From the NCBI RefSeq assembly GCF_018614525.1, contig NZ_JAGGOL010000001.1, positions 1 to 57,158 on the forward strand: a stretch of 57,158 nt of DNA, read 5' to 3'. The position numbers were made by a program, and so were the translations under genes. This stretch comes from Streptomyces sp. ISL-11 (GTDB taxonomy: Bacteria; Actinomycetota; Actinomycetes; Streptomycetales; Streptomycetaceae). The notes below the pieces were generated by a model. That model had not been told where the DNA came from and did no database searches. It saw only the letters and a program-made list of their open reading frames with translations. Below are positions 1 to 8,644 of the stretch, piece after piece (positions within the stretch are counted from its first letter, which is position 1; every line of letters starts with the position of its first letter).

Positions 1-340
1 CTCTGGAGCCCTGGCCCCGGCCGGATGAGCCGCTGCGGGCGGGCGTGTCCTCCTTCGGCATGGGCGGCACCAACTGCCACCTGGTCCTGGAGGGGCCGCC
101 GCCCGCCGCCCCGGCGGTCGGCGCCCCGGTCGTGGAGCCCTCGGCGGTGCCGTGGGTGCTCTCGCGCCCCGCGGCCCGAGAGCACCCACGGCACCGCCGA
201 GGGCTCCACGACCGGGGCGCCGACCGCCGGGGCGGCGGGCGGCGGCCCCTCCAGGACCAGGTGGCAGTTGGTGCCGCCCATGCCGAAGGAGGACACGCCC
301 GCCCGCAGCGGCTCATCCGGCCGGGGCCAGGGCTCCAGAG
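1..340. repeat. Perfect 164-bp inverted repeat (fold-back) at window edge
   Basis: Bases 1-164 are the exact reverse complement of 177-340, separated by a 12-base spacer (165-176). Both arms encode the end of the ketosynthase domain and the start of the KS-AT linker. Read on the minus strand, the linker runs naturally across the spacer as PWVLSGRGA. Read on the plus strand it gives an unnatural PWVLSRPAA. So bases from about 165 upward look like the true sequence and 1-164 like a folded-back copy. The arm may continue left of the window. A contig-end assembly or chimeric-read artefact is the simplest reading; a real inversion is possible. Confidence 0.95.
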
Positions 341-1583
341 CCGTCTGCACCCGGAGGTTCAGCTCGTCCAGGGGAATGTCCGGGTGGGCAGAAGTGAAAT
401 GCAGATTCGGCGGGAGTTTCTCCGAACGGATAGCCAGGATCGTTTTGATGAGGCCCGCTATTCCGGCGGCGCCTTCCAGGTGGCCGATATTCGTCTTCAC
501 CGAACCGACGCGGAGTTTCGACCCGGCGCGGGCCCGGCGCGCTGCACCCAGAACCGCACCCAGCGCCTTGGCCTCGACCGGGTCGCCCACCTTGGTCCCG
601 GTGCCGTGCAATTCGACGTACTGGACCGAGCCGGGGTCGATGCCCGCCTGCTCGTACGCGGAATGCAATACGTCTTCCTGGGCCGCGCCGCGAGGCACGG
701 TCAGACCCTCGCCACCGCCGTCGTTATTGACCGCGCTGCCCCGGATGACAGAAAGGACCGGGTCGCCGTCGGCGAGCGCGTCGGAAAGCCTTTTCAGGAC
801 GACGAGGCCGCCGCCCTCACCCCGTACGAAACCATTGGCCGTGGCATCGAAAGTGCGGCACCGGCCGTCGGGGGAAAGCCCACCGAAGGCGAAGGTCTCC
901 AGGGAGCTCTGCTCCGCGAGCATCAGATTGACGCCGCCGGCGAGCGCCAGGGAGCACTCCCCCAGCCGCAGTGACTGGATCGCCTGGTGCACCGCGACGA
1001 GGGAGGAGGACTGCCCGGTGTCCACCACCAGGCTGGGTCCGCGCAAGCCCAGGGCGTACGAAAGGCGGTTGGCGATGATGCCGCGGGCCTGCCCGGTCAG
1101 CGTGTGCCGGCCGGGGCCGGCCTGGCCGCGCTCCCTGGCGAGCTCCGCGTAGTCGCTCCAGATCGCGCCGACGAACACGCCGGTGCGGCTGTCCCGCAGC
1201 CGGGGCGGCGCGATGCCGCTGTTCTCCAGCGCCTCCCAGCCCAGCTCCAGGGCCAGCCGCTGCTGCGGGTCCATGGCCGCGGCCTCGCGCGGGGAAATAC
1301 CGAAGAAGCCCGGGTCGAACGAATCGACCCGGTCGAGATAACCGCCCCGGCGCGGGCCCTGCCCGCCCGGGGTGGAATCGGAAGTGCCGGAATCAGCAGT
1401 GGCGCCGTCGGAATCCGGGCGGCCGGCCGCATCACGGCGCCCCTGGGGAGTTTCCGTTACGGCATCGATTCCCTCGCGCAACAGCCGCCAGAATTCGGCT
1501 GGATTCGGCGCATGGGGGAACCGACATGAAAGACCAATAACTGCGATAGCCGCATCTTGCGTCACGAAAGAATCCGACGCCAT
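1..1583 (-). CDS. Modular type I polyketide synthase, KSQ loading domain (partial)
   Basis: This is the N-terminal part of a modular PKS, about 469 codons to the fold-back. The ketosynthase fold begins near residue 12 ([11 protein letters not shown]). The active-site motif reads [13 protein letters not shown] with Gln at residue 191 where condensing KS domains have Cys. The two catalytic His are present in HGTGT (H326) and NIGH (H368). In known macrolide and polyether PKSs a KSQ domain lies in the loading module and decarboxylates the malonyl-type starter on the adjacent ACP instead of condensing. The KS-to-AT linker begins at the end of the readable part. The start is ATG at 1583, with a G-rich possible ribosome site about 6 bases upstream. 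Codon use is less GC-biased near the 5' end. The gene runs off the window, so AT specificity and product are unknown. The reading frame stays open through the folded-back arm, which is probably not real coding sequence. Confidence 0.93.
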   Translation of the reverse strand, partial: MASDSFVTQDAAIAVIGLSCRFPHAPNPAEFWRLLREGIDAVTETPQGRRDAAGRPDSDGATADSGTSDSTPGGQGPRRGGYLDRVDSFDPGFFGISPREAAAMDPQQRLALELGWEALENSGIAPPRLRDSRTGVFVGAIWSDYAELARERGQAGPGRHTLTGQARGIIANRLSYALGLRGPSLVVDTGQSSSLVAVHQAIQSLRLGECSLALAGGVNLMLAEQSSLETFAFGGLSPDGRCRTFDATANGFVRGEGGGLVVLKRLSDALADGDPVLSVIRGSAVNNDGGGEGLTVPRGAAQEDVLHSAYEQAGIDPGSVQYVELHGTGTKVGDPVEAKALGAVLGAARRARAGSKLRVGSVKTNIGHLEGAAGIAGLIKTILAIRSEKLPPNLHFTSAHPDIPLDELNLRVQTALEPWPRPDEPLRAGVSSFGMGGTNCHLVLEGPPPAAPAVGAPVVEPSAVPWVLSGRGAREHPRHRRGLHDRGADRRGGGRRPLQDQVAVGAAHAEGGHARPQRLIRPGPGLQ

Positions 1584-1703
1584 TACACCCGCCCCCGTTT
1601 TTACCACCAAATGTGCATGCCCGCCGATCGCCCCCCGGGCATGACTTCCCGCCCCGTCCGTTATGCGCCCCAGACACCCAGACCAAGATCAGCAGACACC
1701 GGC

Positions 1704-1734
1704 AGCCTAGGCCGACACCGTCACTCGCTGTCAA
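1704..1734 (-). promoter_or_regulatory. Probable vegetative promoter of the PKS gene
   Basis: On the minus strand a perfect -35 TTGACA (1734-1729) is followed after 19 bases by TAGGCT (1709-1704), a typical Streptomyces -10. Transcription would start near 1697, leaving a leader of about 115 nt before the ATG at 1583. Just upstream (1742-1766) TCGAA occurs three times with spacings of 12 and 8 bases, which might be an activator site. The rest of the 357-base gap from 1584 to 1940 shows no gene. Confidence 0.6.
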
Positions 1735-1940
1735 GGAAGATTCGAACCGCTAATCGAACGATCGAAAGATGTCGGCCCCTCTCCCGCGCGTCACGCAAAG
1801 TAGTCAGCAGGTGGGCCCACCTCAAGGGTCGCCCTCGCCGCCCGAAGGGTGCACAATCGGCCACCACTACCCAGAGTCGCCGAGGCCGGAAGGTTATCCA
1901 CCGCTCGCCGACTGGAGTGATCTCACTCACAACCGAAGGA

Positions 1941-3275
1941 CTAAGCCGGATATACCGGGAATGAACTCACAAGTTCCCTGACCTCCGAGCGGACCCCGCG
2001 CAGGCCCTGTTCCGTCACACCCTCCCGCAGCGCGGTGGCCATCAGCCTGACGATCCGCACCATTTCGGCCTCCCCCATGCCCTGGGTGGTGACCGCCGCG
2101 GTGCCCAGGCGCAGGCCGTGCGCGGTGGGGCCGACGCCGTACGGCAGGCCGCAGGTGTCCAGGGTGATACCGGCGGCCGCGAGCCGGCCGCGGGCCGTGG
2201 CGGCGTCCAGGGCGAGCCGGGAGACGTCGACGGTCATCATGTGCGTGTCCGTGCCGCCCGTCGTCACGGTGAGGCCCTCGGCGGCCAGGGCGGCGGCGAG
2301 GGCGCGGGCGTTGGCCACGACCTGGTGGGCGTAGGCGGTGAACGCGGGCGTGGCGGCCTCTCCGAAGGCGACGGCCTTGGCGGCGACGGTGTGCATCTGG
2401 GCGCCGCCCTGGGTGAACGGGAAGACCGCCCGGTCGACGCGGCCGGCCAGCTCGGCGTTGCAGAGGATCAGACCGCCGCGCGGGCCGCGGAGCACCTTGT
2501 GGGTGGTGGCGCACACGACATCGGCGTACGGGACCGGGCTCGGTGCCGCTCCCCCGGCGATCAGCCCGATCGGGTGGGCGGCGTCCGCGATGAGGTAGGC
2601 GCCCAGCTCGTCGGCGATGTCGCGGAAGGCCGCGTAGTCGGGATGGCGGGAGTAGGAGATCGAGCCGCAGACGACGGCCTTGGGCCGGTGCTCGCGGGCG
2701 AGGGCGCGCACGTCGTCGTAGTCGATCAGGCCGGTGTCGCGGCGCACGCCGTAGCCGACGAAGTCGAACCAGCGGCCGGAGAAGTTCGCCGGGGAGCCGT
2801 GGGTGAGGTGGCCGCCGTGCGGGAGGCCCATGGCGAGCACGGTGTCGCCGGGGCGCAGCAGCGCCACGTAGGCGGCCAGCACGGCGGCGGAGCCGGAGTG
2901 CGGCTGGACGTTGGCGTGCTCGGCGCCGAAGAGGGCCTTGGCGCGGTCCGTGGCGATCCGCTCGGTGAGGTCGACGAGCTCGCAGCCGCCGTGGTGGCGG
3001 GCGCCGGGGTAGCCCTCGGCGTACTTGTTGGCCAGGGGCGAGCCGAGGGCGGCGAGAACGGCGGGCGAGGTGAAGTTCTCGGCGGCGATGAGCTGCAGGC
3101 CGTCCGCCTGGCGCTCGGCCTCGCCGAGGAGCAGGCCGCCGAGCTCGGGGTCCTGGCGCAGCAGGGCCTCGAAGCCGTCACCCCACGGGGGCCGGGAGCG
3201 GTGCCACTCCCCCGCGACGGCATGCGGTGCGGCGGCGTCCCGGCGGGGCGCGGGGGTGACGGGGGTCGCGGACAT
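1941..3275 (-). CDS. glyA: Serine hydroxymethyltransferase
   Basis: A PLP enzyme that converts serine and tetrahydrofolate to glycine and 5,10-methylene-tetrahydrofolate in the cytosol. The PLP lysine lies in ATTHKVLRGPRGG (about K260), with the cofactor Asp in DAAH (about D231) and the substrate-loop motif NKYAEGYPG near residue 83. After YPG this protein has ARHHGGCE where the family usually has KRYYGGCE, so the usual Tyr pair is replaced by His; this may mark a second SHMT isoform. I chose ATG at 3275 because GGAG lies seven bases upstream. A TTG at 3320 is in frame but has no ribosome site. Length is 444 aa, slightly long at the N-terminus. It is last in the prfA-prmC-tsaC-phosphatase-glyA block. 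Confidence 0.93.
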   Translation of the reverse strand: MSATPVTPAPRRDAAAPHAVAGEWHRSRPPWGDGFEALLRQDPELGGLLLGEAERQADGLQLIAAENFTSPAVLAALGSPLANKYAEGYPGARHHGGCELVDLTERIATDRAKALFGAEHANVQPHSGSAAVLAAYVALLRPGDTVLAMGLPHGGHLTHGSPANFSGRWFDFVGYGVRRDTGLIDYDDVRALAREHRPKAVVCGSISYSRHPDYAAFRDIADELGAYLIADAAHPIGLIAGGAAPSPVPYADVVCATTHKVLRGPRGGLILCNAELAGRVDRAVFPFTQGGAQMHTVAAKAVAFGEAATPAFTAYAHQVVANARALAAALAAEGLTVTTGGTDTHMMTVDVSRLALDAATARGRLAAAGITLDTCGLPYGVGPTAHGLRLGTAAVTTQGMGEAEMVRIVRLMATALREGVTEQGLRGVRSEVRELVSSFPVYPA

Positions 3276-3348
3276 CGCCGGCTCCGAGCTGTGGACGGGT
3301 GCGATGGGCTCACCACCCAATGTAGGCCCCGGGCCGGGCGGACGCTGC

Positions 3349-4008
3349 TCAGGAGCGGGACGCCACTCCGGTGAGTGCGGTGAGGACCGGATCGAGCGCC
3401 TGGTTGATCTCGTCGCCGATGGAGCGGAAGAAGGTGATGGGGGCGCCGTAGGGGTCGTGGACCTCGTCGGCCTCCGCGTTCGGCGCCAGTAGCCAGCCGC
3501 GCAGCGCGGCGGCCGCCTGCACCAGGGCGCGGGCGCGGTCGACCACCCCGCCGGCCTGTGCGGGGTCCGGGAGGGTCGCGGGGTCTATGGCCCGTACGAG
3601 CCGGGTGAACTCCTTGAGCGTGAAGGTGCGCAGGCCCGCGGAGTGGCCCATGGAGATGACCTGGGCACGGTGGTCGCGGGTGGCGGTCAGGACCAGGTCG
3701 GCGCGGATGACGTGCTCGTCGAGGAGCTCCCGGCCGATGAACCCGTGCGGGTCGGCGCCGAGGTCGGCCAGGACGGTGGCGGCGTGTGCCTCCATCGGCG
3801 CGCCCTCGTGGCCCCAGGTGCCCGCGCTCTCCACCACCAGGCCGCCGGCGGAGGGGTCACCGAGGCGGTCGGTGAGGGCATGCCGGGTCAGCCGCTCGGT
3901 GATGGGCGAGCGGCAGACGTTGCCGGTGCTGACGTGGAGGATGCGGAAGGTGTCGGTAGAGCTGTCCGTGTCCGGTCCCGCTATGCCACGCCCCTGCGGG
4001 GCGATCAA
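3349..4008 (-). CDS. Low-molecular-weight protein tyrosine phosphatase-like protein
   Basis: A cytosolic protein of 219 aa with the low-molecular-weight phosphatase fold. The P-loop near residues 18-28 reads HVSTGNVCRSP, whereas active enzymes read VCxGNxCRSP with the first Cys as nucleophile. Here that position is Ser; the second Cys, Arg and Ser are kept. A DPYG segment, DEVHDPYGAPITFF, near residue 185 corresponds to the family's general-acid DPY/DPW loop. The protein may therefore be a weak or non-catalytic phosphate-binding relative, or use another residue. The start is TTG at 4008, overlapping the TGA of tsaC (TTGA), so the two genes are translationally coupled. This gene pair is conserved beside prfA/prmC in actinobacteria, which hints at a translation-linked role. 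Confidence 0.8.
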   Translation of the reverse strand: MIAPQGRGIAGPDTDSSTDTFRILHVSTGNVCRSPITERLTRHALTDRLGDPSAGGLVVESAGTWGHEGAPMEAHAATVLADLGADPHGFIGRELLDEHVIRADLVLTATRDHRAQVISMGHSAGLRTFTLKEFTRLVRAIDPATLPDPAQAGGVVDRARALVQAAAALRGWLLAPNAEADEVHDPYGAPITFFRSIGDEINQALDPVLTALTGVASRS

Positions 4009-4652
4009 TTCGCCACCTCGAGGTCGGGCACTACCTCGCGGAGCTGCTCGGCGCTGATGGCGCCGGCGCGCAGCAGGACGGGCCTCTTGCCGGTGACGTC
4101 CACGATGGAGGAGGGGATGTCGGCGGGGGTGGGGCCGCCGTCGAGGTAGACGGAGACGGAGTCGCCGAGCATCTCCTGGGCGGCGTCGCAGTCCTGCGGC
4201 GCCGGGTGGCCGGTGAGGTTGGCGCTGGAGACGGCCATCGGGCCGAACTCGGTGAGCAGCTCGATGGCGACCGGGTGCAGCGGCATCCGGACGGCGACGG
4301 TGCCGTGGGTCTCGCCCAGGTCCCAGGTCAGGGACGGCTGGTGGTTGGCCACGAGGGTGAGGCCGCCGGGCCAGAAGGCGTCGACGAGCTCCCACGCCTG
4401 CTCGGAGAAGTCCGTGACGAGACCGTGCAGGGTGTTCGGGGAGCCGATCAGGACGGGCGTGGGCATGCCCCGGCCGCGGCCCTTGGCGGCCAGGAGGTCG
4501 CTCACGGCGTCGCGGCCGAAGGCGTCCGCGCCGATGCCGTACACGGTGTCGGTGGGGAGCACGACCAGCTCGCCGCGGCGCACCGCGGCGACAGCCTCGC
4601 GCAGACCGGTACTGCGGTCGGTCGCGTCGCTGCAGTCGTATCGCCGTGCCAT
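4005..4652 (-). CDS. tsaC: L-threonylcarbamoyladenylate synthase (Sua5/YrdC family)
   Basis: Forms threonylcarbamoyl-AMP from threonine, bicarbonate and ATP, the first step of t6A modification at tRNA position 37 for ANN-decoding tRNAs. The family signatures are clear: VVLPTDTVYGIGADAF near residue 30, KGRGRGMPTP near residue 60, and SANLTGHPAP near residue 142. The protein has 215 aa, the short YrdC-domain form without the Sua5 C-terminal domain. ATG at 4652 follows a strong GAGGAGG site. It sits 43 bases downstream of prmC and overlaps the next gene by four bases, as in an operon. Confidence 0.93.
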   Translation of the reverse strand: MARRYDCSDATDRSTGLREAVAAVRRGELVVLPTDTVYGIGADAFGRDAVSDLLAAKGRGRGMPTPVLIGSPNTLHGLVTDFSEQAWELVDAFWPGGLTLVANHQPSLTWDLGETHGTVAVRMPLHPVAIELLTEFGPMAVSSANLTGHPAPQDCDAAQEMLGDSVSVYLDGGPTPADIPSSIVDVTGKRPVLLRAGAISAEQLREVVPDLEVAN

Positions 4653-4695
4653 TACCGGACCTCCTCGTACAGGGCGAATGTCTGATGTGCCGTGC

Positions 4696-5541
4696 TCACG
4701 GCATCGCCTTCCGCGCGGTGGCGAAGCGGGGGCGGTTGTTGAGGTCGGGGTGGTCGGCCGCGTCGGCCCAGCCCCGCTCCTCGGTGAAGATCCACGGCAC
4801 CTGCCCGCCCTGGGTGTCGGCGTGCTCGATGACGACGACGCCGCCCGGGCGCAGCAGCCGGTGGGCGGTGCGCTCGATGCCGCGGATGGTGTCGAGGCCG
4901 TCCTCGCCGGAGAAGAGCGCCAGCTCGGGGTCGTGGTCGCGGGCCTCGGGCGCCACGTACTCCCACTCGGTCAGCGGGATGTACGGGGGGTTGCTGATGA
5001 CCAGGTCGACCTGGCCGTCGAGCTCGGGGAGGGCGGTGAGGGCGTTGCCGTGGTGCAGGGTGACCCGGGAGCCCTCGACGTTCTTGCGGGCCCAGCCCAG
5101 GGCGCCCTCGTCGAGCTCCACGGCGTGCACGCGGGAGCGGGGCACCTCCTGGGCGAGGGCGAGGGCGATCGCCCCGGAGCCGGTGCACAGGTCGACGATC
5201 AGGGGTTCGACGACGTCCATGGCGCGTACGGCGTCTATGGCCCAGCCGACGACCGACTCGGTCTCGGGGCGGGGCACGAAGACGCCGGGGCCGACCTGGA
5301 GCTCCAGGTAGCGGAAGAAGGCGCGGCCGGTGATGTGCTGGAGGGGTTCGCGGGCCTCGCGGCGGGCGACGGTCTCCCAGTAGCGGGCGTCGAAGTCGGC
5401 GTCCGGCACGTTGTGCAGTTCACCCCGCTTGACGCCGTGCACGAACGCGGCGAGCTCCTCCGCGTCGAAGCGCGGAGAAGGTACGCCGGCGTCGGCCAGC
5501 CGCTGGGTGGCTTGCGCCACCTCTGCGAGCAGCAGGTTCAC
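4696..5541 (-). CDS. prmC: Peptide chain release factor N5-glutamine methyltransferase
   Basis: Methylates the glutamine of the GGQ motif in release factors RF1 and RF2, using S-adenosylmethionine. The catalytic substrate-binding motif NPPYIP is at about residue 186 (ISNPPYIPL). The SAM-binding motif reads DLCTGSGAIALALA near residue 117. The N-terminal helical domain that binds the release factor covers the first 80 residues or so. Length (281 aa) is normal. Start is GTG at 5541, preceded by GAGAGGA. It lies directly downstream of prfA, its substrate gene, an arrangement common across bacteria. Confidence 0.95.
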   Translation of the reverse strand: MNLLLAEVAQATQRLADAGVPSPRFDAEELAAFVHGVKRGELHNVPDADFDARYWETVARREAREPLQHITGRAFFRYLELQVGPGVFVPRPETESVVGWAIDAVRAMDVVEPLIVDLCTGSGAIALALAQEVPRSRVHAVELDEGALGWARKNVEGSRVTLHHGNALTALPELDGQVDLVISNPPYIPLTEWEYVAPEARDHDPELALFSGEDGLDTIRGIERTAHRLLRPGGVVVIEHADTQGGQVPWIFTEERGWADAADHPDLNNRPRFATARKAMP

Positions 5542-5620
5542 GTTGATCCTCTCGCGCTTTCGTCACCACGGGTCGTCACGGGTCGTCCTCGGCCGAGGAC
5601 TGGGCTTGCGGAAGGCCCGG

Positions 5621-6703
5621 TCAGTTGGCGGCAGCCAGCTTGGCCGCCGAGTCCGCGTCGACGCACGCCTGGATCATCGCGTCCAGGTCCCCGTCGAGCA
5701 CCTGGTCCAAGTTGTACGCCTTGAAGCCGACGCGGTGGTCCGAGATGCGGTTTTCCGGGAAGTTGTACGTCCGGATCTTCTCGGAGCGGTCCACGGTACG
5801 CACCTGGCTGCGGCGGGCGTCCGCGGCGTTGCGCTCGGCTTCCTCCTGGGCGGCGGCCAGCAGCCGGGAGCGCAGGATGCGCATGGCCTGCTCCTTGTTC
5901 TGGAGCTGGCTCTTCTCGTTCTGGCAGGAGGCGACGATGCCGGTCGGCAGGTGGGTGATGCGGACGGCGGAGTCGGTGGTGTTGACGGACTGGCCGCCGG
6001 GGCCCGACGAGCGGTAGACGTCGATGCGCAGGTCGTTGGCGAGGATCTCGACGTCGATCTCCTCGGCCTCGGGCGTGACGAGCACGCCGGCGGCGGAGGT
6101 GTGGATCCGGCCCTGGGACTCGGTGGCGGGCACGCGCTGGACGCGGTGCACCCCGCCCTCGTACTTCAGCCGCGCCCAGACGCCCTGGCCGGGCTCGGTG
6201 GCACCGTTGCCGCCCTTGGTCTTCACGGCGACCTGGACGTCCTTGTAGCCGCCCAGCTCGGACTCGGTGGCGTCGATGATCTCGGTCTTCCAGCCGACGC
6301 GCTCGGCGTAGCGCAGGTACATCCGCAGCAGGTCGCCGGCGAAGAGCGCCGACTCGTCGCCGCCGGCGCCGGCCTTGACCTCGAGGATGACGTCCTTGTC
6401 GTCGCTGGGGTCGCGGGGCACGAGGAGCAGGCGCAGCTTCTCGGTGAGTGCCTCGCGCTCCTTCTCCAGCTCCTTGACCTCGGCGGCGAAGTCGGGGTCG
6501 TCGGCCGCGAACTCGCGAGCGGTCTCGATGTCGTCGCCGGTCTGCTTCCAGGAGCGGTACGTGCCGACGATCGGGGTCAGCTCGGCGTAGCGCTTGTTGA
6601 GCTTGCGGGCGTTGGCCTGGTCCGCGTGGACGGCGGGGTCGGCGAGCCGCTTCTCGAGGTCGGCTTGCTCACCGATCAGTTCCTCGACTGCCTCGAACAT
6701 CAA
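5621..6703 (-). CDS. prfA: Peptide chain release factor 1
   Basis: Recognises UAA and UAG codons in the ribosomal A site and triggers release of the finished protein. The catalytic GGQ is in [18 protein letters not shown] near residue 233, and the stop-codon reading P-A-T tripeptide is in [14 protein letters not shown] near residue 187. Length is 360 aa, the usual size, and the protein is complete. ATG at 6703 has a weak AGGGAAA site. The gene begins the prfA-prmC-tsaC series and follows rpmE after a hairpin. Confidence 0.97.
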   Translation of the reverse strand: MMFEAVEELIGEQADLEKRLADPAVHADQANARKLNKRYAELTPIVGTYRSWKQTGDDIETAREFAADDPDFAAEVKELEKEREALTEKLRLLLVPRDPSDDKDVILEVKAGAGGDESALFAGDLLRMYLRYAERVGWKTEIIDATESELGGYKDVQVAVKTKGGNGATEPGQGVWARLKYEGGVHRVQRVPATESQGRIHTSAAGVLVTPEAEEIDVEILANDLRIDVYRSSGPGGQSVNTTDSAVRITHLPTGIVASCQNEKSQLQNKEQAMRILRSRLLAAAQEEAERNAADARRSQVRTVDRSEKIRTYNFPENRISDHRVGFKAYNLDQVLDGDLDAMIQACVDADSAAKLAAAN

Positions 6704-6744
6704 GTTTCCCTAGCTGGAAGTGACGGACCTGCTGGACGACAAAA

Positions 6745-6792
6745 CGCCGGTCCGGTCGCCCCTCGCACGCGAAGGGCGACCGAGGACCGGCG
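6745..6792 (-). terminator. Rho-independent terminator after rpmE
   Basis: A long hairpin between rpmE and prfA. The plus-strand arms are 6745-6762 and 6774-6792, with one mismatch and an 11-base loop. In the minus-strand direction the stem is followed by TTTT (6744-6741). It probably ends or attenuates rpmE transcription before prfA. Confidence 0.75.
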
Positions 6793-6803
6793 CCTGCGGG
6801 TCG

Positions 6804-7028
6804 CTACTTCTTGGCGGACCCGGCGGCCTTGCCGAAGCGGGCCTCGAACCGCGCCACGCGGCCACCGGTGTCGAGGATCTTCTGCTTGCCCGTGTAGAAC
6901 GGGTGGCACTCGGAGCACACGTCGGCACGGATGGTGCCGTCCGCGACGGTGCTACGCGTGGTGAACGAGGCGCCACAGGTGCAGCTGACCTGGGTCTCGA
7001 CGTAATCCGGGTGGATGTCGCGCTTCAA
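6804..7028 (-). CDS. rpmE: 50S ribosomal protein L31, zinc-binding (C+) type
   Basis: A 74-aa ribosomal protein located at the bridge between subunits. Four cysteines, in SCTCG (residues 16 and 18) and CSECH (residues 38 and 41), identify the zinc-containing form; actinobacteria usually also have a zinc-free paralogue made under zinc starvation. Start is TTG at 7028 with GGAG spaced five bases (GGAGATCCCTTG). A terminator-like hairpin follows the gene. Confidence 0.96.
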   Translation of the reverse strand: MKRDIHPDYVETQVSCTCGASFTTRSTVADGTIRADVCSECHPFYTGKQKILDTGGRVARFEARFGKAAGSAKK

Positions 7029-7184
7029 GGGATCTCCTAGGTTCGGGAGGGCACCGGGTCGTAGAGGCGGGATTGCCTTACGTGAACCGGGGCCGACGTA
7101 CCAGTTTGCCAGGACTGGCCGTATCCCCCAAAACGAGAGGTGGCAGCCGGTTATTCCCAGGACGTGGCGGGGCCGGACGGCCCG

Positions 7185-8294
7185 CTACTTCACGACGTCG
7201 TCGGCCCCTGTCCTGCTGTCCTTGATCGCGGACTCGGGGACGGGCTTGTCGTCGCGCAGCGCCGCCCAGAGCTGCGCGCCGGCCTCGGGCACGGGGATCA
7301 CCCGGTTGGGGTCCGCGGGGTCCTCGCCGACCGGCAGCGTCACCATGCGCATGTCCTCGGAGCCGATGCCCTTGAGGCCGTTGGTGAAGGAGTACAGCTT
7401 GTCGACGGAGGCGAGCTCGCGGTCGGTGGTGAGCGACTTGGTGGCGCTGTCGGCGAGCCCGTAGAGCTTGGTGGGGCTGGTGAACAGGCCGACGTGCTTG
7501 ACCTGGTCGAGCAGGGCCTTGATGAACGCCTGCTGGAGCTTGATCCGGCCGAGGTCGCTGCCGTCGCCGACGCTCTTGCGGGTGCGGACGAGGCCGAGGG
7601 ACTGCTCGCCGTTGAGCTTGTGGGTGCCGGCGGCGAGGTCGAGGTGGCTCGACTTGTCGTGGATCGCCTTGGTGGTGGTGACCTCGACGCCGCCGAGCTT
7701 GTCGATCAGCTTCTGGAAGCCGGCGAAGTCGACCTCCAGGTAGTGATCCATGCGGATGGCGGTCATCGCCTCGACGGTCTTGACCGCGCAGGCCGCGCCG
7801 CCGACGGTGTACGCCTCGTTGAACTGGGCGTGCCTGACGGCGGGGCTGGTCCTGCCGTTCGGCGTCCGGCACTCGGGGCGGGGGACGATGGTGTCGCGCG
7901 GGATGCTCACGACGCTGGCCTGCTTGTGGCCCGCGTACACGTGGACGATCATCGCGGTGTCGGAGCGTGAGCTGCCCTCGTCCCTGCCGTACGCGCTGTT
8001 GGCGCCGGCGCGGGAGTCGGAGCCGAGGACGAGGATGTCCTGGGAGCCGTTGTCGACGTTGTCGGGGCGGTTCTTGCCCAGGGCCGCGTTGATGTCGACG
8101 CTGTGCAGGTTGCCGTTGAACTTGAAGTAGAGGAAGCCGGCTCCGGCACCGCCGACGAGCACCACGCCGGTGGCCGTCCAGGCGGCTATTCGCCAGCCCT
8201 TGCGACGCGGGCCGACCTTGCGGCGCCGGCCACCGGAGCCGCGGGCGCGGCGACGGTGCGATCCCGGCCGCGTGCCATTGGTGTCGTCAGCCAT
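7185..8294 (-). CDS. LytR-CpsA-Psr (LCP) family cell-wall glycopolymer ligase
   Basis: A membrane-anchored enzyme that transfers wall teichoic acid or other glycopolymers from lipid carriers to peptidoglycan. The N-terminus is cytosolic and Arg-rich (residues 13-33), followed by one membrane helix (about 35-57) and an extracellular LCP domain. Signature residues are visible: LGSDSR near 88, RSDTAMIVH near 109, SIPRDT near 128 and the Arg-rich VRTRKSVGDGSDLGR near 213. Length 369 aa is typical. ATG at 8294 follows GGAGGACAGAGGAG. It lies between rho and rpmE and is separated from rho by 350 bases and a terminator. Confidence 0.93.
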   Translation of the reverse strand: MADDTNGTRPGSHRRRARGSGGRRRKVGPRRKGWRIAAWTATGVVLVGGAGAGFLYFKFNGNLHSVDINAALGKNRPDNVDNGSQDILVLGSDSRAGANSAYGRDEGSSRSDTAMIVHVYAGHKQASVVSIPRDTIVPRPECRTPNGRTSPAVRHAQFNEAYTVGGAACAVKTVEAMTAIRMDHYLEVDFAGFQKLIDKLGGVEVTTTKAIHDKSSHLDLAAGTHKLNGEQSLGLVRTRKSVGDGSDLGRIKLQQAFIKALLDQVKHVGLFTSPTKLYGLADSATKSLTTDRELASVDKLYSFTNGLKGIGSEDMRMVTLPVGEDPADPNRVIPVPEAGAQLWAALRDDKPVPESAIKDSRTGADDVVK

Positions 8295-8583
8295 GCGCTC
8301 CTCTGTCCTCCGCTGGATTCTCGGCTTCCCCCCTGCCGCCCCGCGGTGCGGTGCCAGGCCGGTCGTCCGTCACCTGTCATGACGGGAAAGCTTGCGTCAG
8401 GGTTGCACAGCGCGTGATGAGGACATTCTTAGAAATCCTCCGGGCGGGACCCTGGAGGTGGATCTCCACTGCCTGCCGTGACCTGCGATTTCGGCCAATC
8501 GCGGGCGGTCGGTTCCGGCCATTTCGCGGCACCGCCGCTGTGGCGCACATCTCAAGAGGTCACGGGCCGGTAACGCACGGCGC

Positions 8584-8619
8584 GGGGCCTCCCCGCCACT
8601 GCTGTGGCGGGGAGGCCCC
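8584..8619 (-). terminator. Strong terminator downstream of rho
   Basis: A perfect 16-bp hairpin with a four-base loop (arms 8584-8599 and 8604-8619), starting 25 bases past the rho stop on the minus strand. There is no long T tract, as is usual in Streptomyces. The remaining bases of the 350-base gap (8295-8644) hold the leader of the LCP gene and no recognisable gene. Confidence 0.75.
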
Positions 8620-8644
8620 GGTGGTGCGCGATGAGCTCTGCGGA

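Noticed and set aside
45..974. Long plus-strand open frame over the PKS region
   Set aside because: It begins in the folded-back KS copy and then reads the antisense of the KS; only the minus strand shows KS motifs.
1740..1770. SARP-type heptamer repeats upstream of the PKS promoter
   Set aside because: The TCGAA repeats are spaced 12 and 8 bases, not the 11 or 22 expected for SARP sites, so I note the repeats without naming a regulator.
2118..3374. Long plus-strand frame opposite glyA
   Set aside because: Gly/Arg/Val-rich shadow of the GC-rich third positions; no motifs.
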